From the NCBI GenBank assembly GCA_947623455.1, contig OX392527.1:14342001-14406000 (forward strand): a stretch of DNA of 64,000 bases, given 5' to 3'. Both the position numbers and the translations under genes were made by a program. Source of the stretch: Mimachlamys varia (Eukaryota > Mollusca > Bivalvia > Pectinida > Pectinidae). This document shows, in pieces, positions 59,116 through 64,000 of the stretch (position 1 is its first letter; each line of letters opens with the position of its first letter). The notes beneath the pieces were generated by a model, which saw only the letters and a program-made list of their open reading frames with translations, ran no database searches and was not told the origin of the DNA.

Positions 59116-62015
59116 AGTTTACCACACACAGGAGACCAGTATATGACTGTTCGTAAGAGAGAACCGTCAAACATATGACTGTTCGTTAGAGAGAACCATC
59201 TTACCAGACGTAGGAGAGAAGAATATGACTGTCCGTACAATTGTAAGAGAGAACCATATGACTGTTCGTTAGAGAGAAACATCTTACCAGACGTAGGAGA
59301 GCAGTATATGACTGTTTGTAAGAGAGAACCATCTTACCAGACGTAGGAGAGTAGTGTATGACTGTACGTAAGAGAGAACCATCTTACCAGACGTAGGAGA
59401 GCAGTATATGACTGTTCGTTAGAGAGAACCATCTTACCAGACGTAGGAGAGTAGTATATGACTGTTCGTAAGAGAGAACGATCTTACCAGACGTAGGAGA
59501 GCAGTATATGACTGTTCGTTAGAGAGAACCATCTTACCAGACGTAGGAGAGTAGTGTATGACTGTACGTAAGAGAGAACCATCTTACCAGACGTAGGAGA
59601 GCAGTATATGACTGTTCGTTAGAGAGAACCATCTTACCAGACGTAGGAGAGTAGTGTATGACTGTACGTAAGAGAGAACCATCTTACCAGAGGTAGGAGA
59701 GCAGTATGTGACTGTTCGTTCGAGAGAACCATCTGACCAGAGGTAGGAGAGCAGTATGTGACTGTTTGTTAGAGAGAACCATCTTACCAGACGTAGGAGA
59801 GCAGTATATGACTGTTCTTAAGAGAGAACCATCTTACCAGACGTAGGAGAGCGGTATATGACTGTTCGTAAGAGAGAACCATCTTACCAGACGTAGAAGA
59901 GTAGTGTATGACGCTCCGTAAGGGAGGTCCATCTTACCAGAGGTAGGAGAGCATTATATGACTGTTCGTAAGGGAGAACCATCTTACCAGACGTAGGAGA
60001 GTAGTATATGATTGTTCGTTAGAGAGAACCATCTTCCCAGATGTAGGAGAGCAGTATATGACTGTTCGTTCGAGAGAACCATCTTACCAGACGTAGGAGA
60101 GTAGTGTATGACTCTGCGTAAGGAAGAACCATATGACTGTTCGTTAGAGAGAACCATCTTACCAGACGTAGGAGAGCAGTATATGACTGTCCGTAAGAGA
60201 TTACCATCTTACCAGACGTAGGAGAGTAGTATATGACTTCGTAAGAGAGAACCATCTTACCAGACGTAGAAGAGCAGTGTTTGTCTGTTCGTAAGAGAGA
60301 ACCATCTTACCAGACGCAGGAGAGCAGTATATGACTGTCCGTAAGAGAGAACCATCTTACCAGACGTAGGAGAGCGGTATATGACTTCGTAAGAGAGAAC
60401 CATCTTACTTGACGTAGGAGAGTAGTATATGACTGTTTGTAAGAGAGAACCATCTTACCAGACGTAGGAGAGCAGTATATGACTGTTCATAAGAGAGAAC
60501 CATCTTACCAGACGTAGGAGAGCAGTGTATGTCTGTTCGTATGAGAGAACCATCTTTCCAGACGTAGGAGAGCGGTATATGACTTCGTAAGAGAGAACCA
60601 TCTAACCAAACGTAGGAGAGCAGTATATGACTTCGTAAGAGAGAACCATCTTACCAGACGTAGGAGAGTAGTATATGACTATTTGTAAGACTGAACCATC
60701 TTACCAGACGTAGGAGAGTAGTGTATGACTGTTCGTAAAAAAAAACCCCATCTTACCAGACGTAGGAGAGTAGTGTATTACTTTTCGTAAGGGAGAACCA
60801 TCTTACCAGACGCAGGAGATTAGTATATGACTGTTCGTAAGAGAGAACCATCTTACCAGAGGTAGGAGAGCAGTATATGACTGTTCGTTAGAGAGAACCA
60901 TCTTACCAGACGCAGGAGATTAGTATATGAATGTTTGTAAGAGAGAACCATCTTACCAGACGTAGGAGAGTAGTGTATGACTGTTCGTAAGAGAGAACCA
61001 TCTTACCAGACGCAGGAGATTAGTATATGACTGTTCGTTAGAGAGAACCATCTTACCAGACGTAGGAGAGCAGTATATGACTGTTCGTTAGAGAGAACCA
61101 TCTTACCAGACGTAGGAGAGTAGTATATGACTGTTCGTAAGAGAGAACCATCTGACCAGACGTAGTAGAGCAGTATACATGTATGACTGTCCGTAAGAGA
61201 TAACTATCTAACCAGACGTAGGAGAGCAGTATATGACTGTTCGTAAGAGAGAACCATCTAACCAGACGTAGGAGAGCAGTATATGACTGTTCGTAAAAGA
61301 GAACCATCTGACCAGACGTAGTAGAGCAGTATATGACTGTCCGTAAGAGAGAACCATCTTACCAGACGTAGGAGAGCAGTATATGACTGTTCGTTAGAGA
61401 GAACCATCTTACCAGACGTAGGAGAGTAGTATATGACTGTTCGTAAGAGAGAACCATCTTACCAGACGTAGGAGAGCAGTATATGACTGTTCGTTAGAGA
61501 GAACCATCTTACCAGACGTAGGAGAGCAGTATATGACTGTTCGTTAGAGAGAACCATCTTACCAGACGTAGGAGAGTAGTATATGACTGTTCGTAAGAGA
61601 GAACGATCTTACCAGAGGTAGGAGAGCAGTATGTGACTGTTCGTTCGAGATAACTATCTAACCAGACGTAGGAGAGCAGTATATGACTATTCGTAAGGGA
61701 GAACCGTCTAACCAGACGTAGGAGAGTAGTATATGACTGTTCGTAAGGGAGAACCATCTTACCAGACGTAGGAGAGTAGTATATGACTATTTGTAAGAGA
61801 GAACCATCTAACCAGACGTAGGAGAACGTATATGACTGTTCGTAAGAGAGAACCATCTTACCAGACGTAGGAGAGCAGTATATGACTGTTCGTAAGAGAG
61901 AACCATCTTACCAGACGTAGCAGAGCAGTGTTTGACTTTTCGTAAGAGAGAACCATCTTATATTACCAGACATAGGAGAGTAGTTTATGACTGTCCGTTA
62001 GGGAAACCATCTTGA
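59116..62015 (+). repeat. 50-bp minisatellite, about 58 units
   Basis: Units contain GAGAGAACCATCTTACCAGA then CGTAGGAGAGCAGTATATGA and CTGTTCGTAA. Sub-types differ at CAG/TAG before TAT or TGT, GTTCGTT/GTACGTA, and a truncated GACTTCGTAA form (about 60230-60640). Repeating pairs of sub-types, as at 59380-59650, show higher-order duplication. A unit of 50 bp shifts frame, so the minus-strand frames (up to 115 codons) are by-products. Confidence 0.95.
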
Positions 62016-62084
62016 ATGTTCATAAGAAAAAACAATCTTACTTGAGGTCGTGCTGTACGGTAAGGTATCAGGTACTTTCGAATG

Positions 62085-63316
62085 ATATCTGAGGTTTTGC
62101 TGTAAGATAATGCACTGGGTTTTCTGATGATATCTGAGGTTTTGCTATAAGATAATGTACTGGGTTTTCTGATGATATCTGAGTTTTTACTGTAAGATAA
62201 TGTACTGGGTTTTCTGATGATATCTGAGTTTTTACTGTAAGATAATGTACTGGGTTTTCTGATGATATCTGAGTTTTTACTGTAAGATAATGTACTGGGT
62301 TTTCTGATGATATCTGAGTTTTTACTGTAAGATAATGTACTGGGTTTTCTGATGATATCTGAGTTTTTACTGTAAGATAATGTACTGGGTTTTCTGATGA
62401 TATCTGAGGTTTTGCTATAAGATAATGTACTGGGTTTTCTGATGATATCTGAGGTTTTGCTGTAAGATAATGTACTGGGTTTTCTGATGATATCTGAGTT
62501 TTGCTGTAAGATAATGTACTGGGTTTTCTGATGATATCTGAGGTTTTGCTATAAGATAATGTACTGGGTTTTTCTGATGATATCTGAGGTTTTGCTGTAA
62601 GATAATGTACTGGGTTTTCTGATGATATCTGAGTTTTGCTGTAAGATAATGTACTGGGTTTTCTGATGATATCTGAGGTTTTGCTGTAAGATAATGCACT
62701 GGGTTTTCTGATGATATCTGAGTTTTGCTGTAAGATAATGTACTGGGTTTTCTGATGATATCTGAGTTTTGCTGTAAGATAATGTACTGGGTTTTCTGAT
62801 GATATCTGAGGTTTTGCTGTAAGATAATGTACTGGGTTTTCTGATGATATCTGAGGTTTTGCTGTAAGATAATGCACTGGGTTTTCTGATGATATCTGAG
62901 GTTTTGCTGTAAGATAATGTACTGGGTTTTCTGATGATATCTGAGGTTTTGCTGTAAGATAATGTACTGGGTTTTCTGATGATATCTGAGTTTTTACTGT
63001 AAGATAATGTACTGGGTTTTCTGATGATATCTGAGGTTTTGCTATAAGATAATGTACTGGGTTTTCTGATGATATCTGAGGTTTTGCTATAAGATAATGT
63101 ACTGGGTTTTCTGATGATATCTGAGGTTTTGCTATAAGATAATGTACTGGGTTTTCTGATGATATCTGAGGTTTTGCTGTAAGATAATGTACTGGGTTTT
63201 CTGATGATATCTGAGGTTTTGCTGTAAGATAATGTACTGGGTTTTCTGATGATATGTGAGGTCTTGCTGTAAGATAATGTACTGGGTTTTCTGATGATAT
63301 CTGAGGTTTTCCTGTA
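62085..63316 (-). repeat. 45-bp minisatellite with a 454-codon minus-strand frame
   Basis: About 27 units containing GATGATATCTGAGGTTTTGC then TGTAAGATAATGTACTGGGT and TTTCT. On the minus strand 62068-63432 is open for 454 codons from a GTG (first ATG six codons later). It repeats a 15-residue unit with QISSENPVHYL. Units of 44 and 46 bp (for example near 62495, 62570, 62630, 62720) shift the frame, yet no frame contains a stop, so the peptide changes to DIIRKPSTLSYSKT and RYHQKTQYIILQQN types. A frame that tolerates shifts by simply having no stops is not evidence of coding. No signal peptide or domain is seen. Confidence 0.9.
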
Positions 63317-64000
63317 AGGCTTGGTAACAAGCTCTTACTGATGAAACATGATGTCTTGCTGTAAGATGGTGACCTTGCTTTAAGGATCGCTAACCAATAG
63401 TTAGTGGTTTCCATCAGGATGCCACCAATCACCTCATAATTTGACTTTGTGACGCATACATCTTTTATGATTGGACAGTGATTATCATGTTATACTTGCG
63501 CGGGGGACACACTTACTTGGTACAATAGGACTTCCCTACTCTGTGTCTGGGTGACAAGTAATGACTAGTTGTGTAGCCTATCATTACCCACACATAAAGG
63601 GTCGGCCAGCGTGTCCGGTAGATCTCAGCTCAGACTCAACTTCAATACTACCTCAGTACTGGTTAGAGTTCTCCAGTACTGGGCACATTTCTCCAGTACT
63701 GGTTAGAGTTCTCCAGTACTGGACACATTTCTCCAGTATTGGTCAGAGTTCTCCAGTACTGGACACATTTCTCAAGTATTCTTCAGAGCTAAAGAAATTA
63801 AAAAAAAAATCTATTAAATCCTTTATTTTATTCAAATGTCAGTAAATATTTATGCATGATCATACCAACTTTATTATACATAATGACTTATATTATTTAA
63901 CTGATATATAAGTTTGTGGCTATTGGTGGCATGACTTTGTCGAAAATTGGATTATACGGGCCACCTTAAAAAGTCAAATGAATTAATATAAAAAAATATT
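63317..64000. other. Right edge of the window with a small 40-bp repeat
   Basis: 63651-63790 holds alternating 20-bp half-units (AGTTCTCCAGTACTGG, CACATTTCTCCAGTACTGG), about seven in total. A 94-codon frame at 63561-63845 covers it without other support. The rest is AT-rich with nothing recognised. Confidence 0.6.

Noticed and set aside
1..64000. tRNA and rRNA genes
   Set aside because: I found no A-box/B-box pair or conserved rRNA block by reading. A dedicated scan could still find a diverged one.

Overview
The window looks like animal (metazoan) nuclear DNA, most likely from a bivalve or other lophotrochozoan. It is AT-rich and gene-poor, full of short inverted-repeat elements and minisatellites, with a CR1/jockey-type LINE and broken Penelope-like reverse transcriptases. 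The taxon is an inference from style; no marker gene fixes it. There are no operons, CRISPR arrays or RNA genes that I can support. The one plausible host gene is a small single-pass membrane protein at 15857-16483 (+), with a KCNE-like layout but no firm family assignment.

Layout. 0.3-3.8 kb: minus-strand Penelope-like fragments bracketed by an inverted repeat. 5.3-9.3 kb: a dispersed element (second copy at 45.6-46.15 kb) carrying a nested 929-bp TA-flanked DNA transposon and a 2.5-kb 30-bp minisatellite. 10.9 kb: a short 44-bp tandem repeat. 12.9-14.3 kb: a plus-strand Penelope-like copy preceded by a 3'-end fragment of the same family. 15.7-16.6 kb: the candidate gene. 17.2-18.5 kb: a 31/30-bp minisatellite. 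18.9-26.1 kb: several palindromic (foldback/MITE-like) elements, including one of about 0.7 kb. 27.9-42.0 kb: a CR1/jockey-like LINE on the minus strand, split in its endonuclease domain by a 10,650-bp insertion. 42.7-44.2 kb: small repeats and a 162-bp palindrome. 46.8-63.8 kb: five large minisatellites (units 34, 42, 26/16, 50 and 45 bp) and two small ones, with little else between them.

The most striking object is the LINE insertion at 30935-41584. It has the form A-(S-A)6. A is a 459-bp element with 18-bp perfect terminal inverted repeats and S is a spacer of about 1,240 bp. The seven A and six S copies look identical by eye except for a poly-C tract of 14-17 bases. The whole block is flanked by a 4-bp duplication (TTCA), and leaving it out together with one TTCA brings the LINE reading frame to exactly 1,143 codons. 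So the insertion is recent, and tandem growth happened without touching the flanks.

A second theme is minisatellite birth: in two places a dispersed repeat carries about one unit of sequence in one copy and a long array in the other (6.8 kb versus 46.1 kb; 10.9 kb versus 58.5 kb). Roughly 16-17 kb is minisatellite and another 10.7 kb is the tandem insertion, so over 40% of the window is tandem repeat. Many long open frames here exist only because a repeat unit is a multiple of three; they are described as repeats rather than genes.
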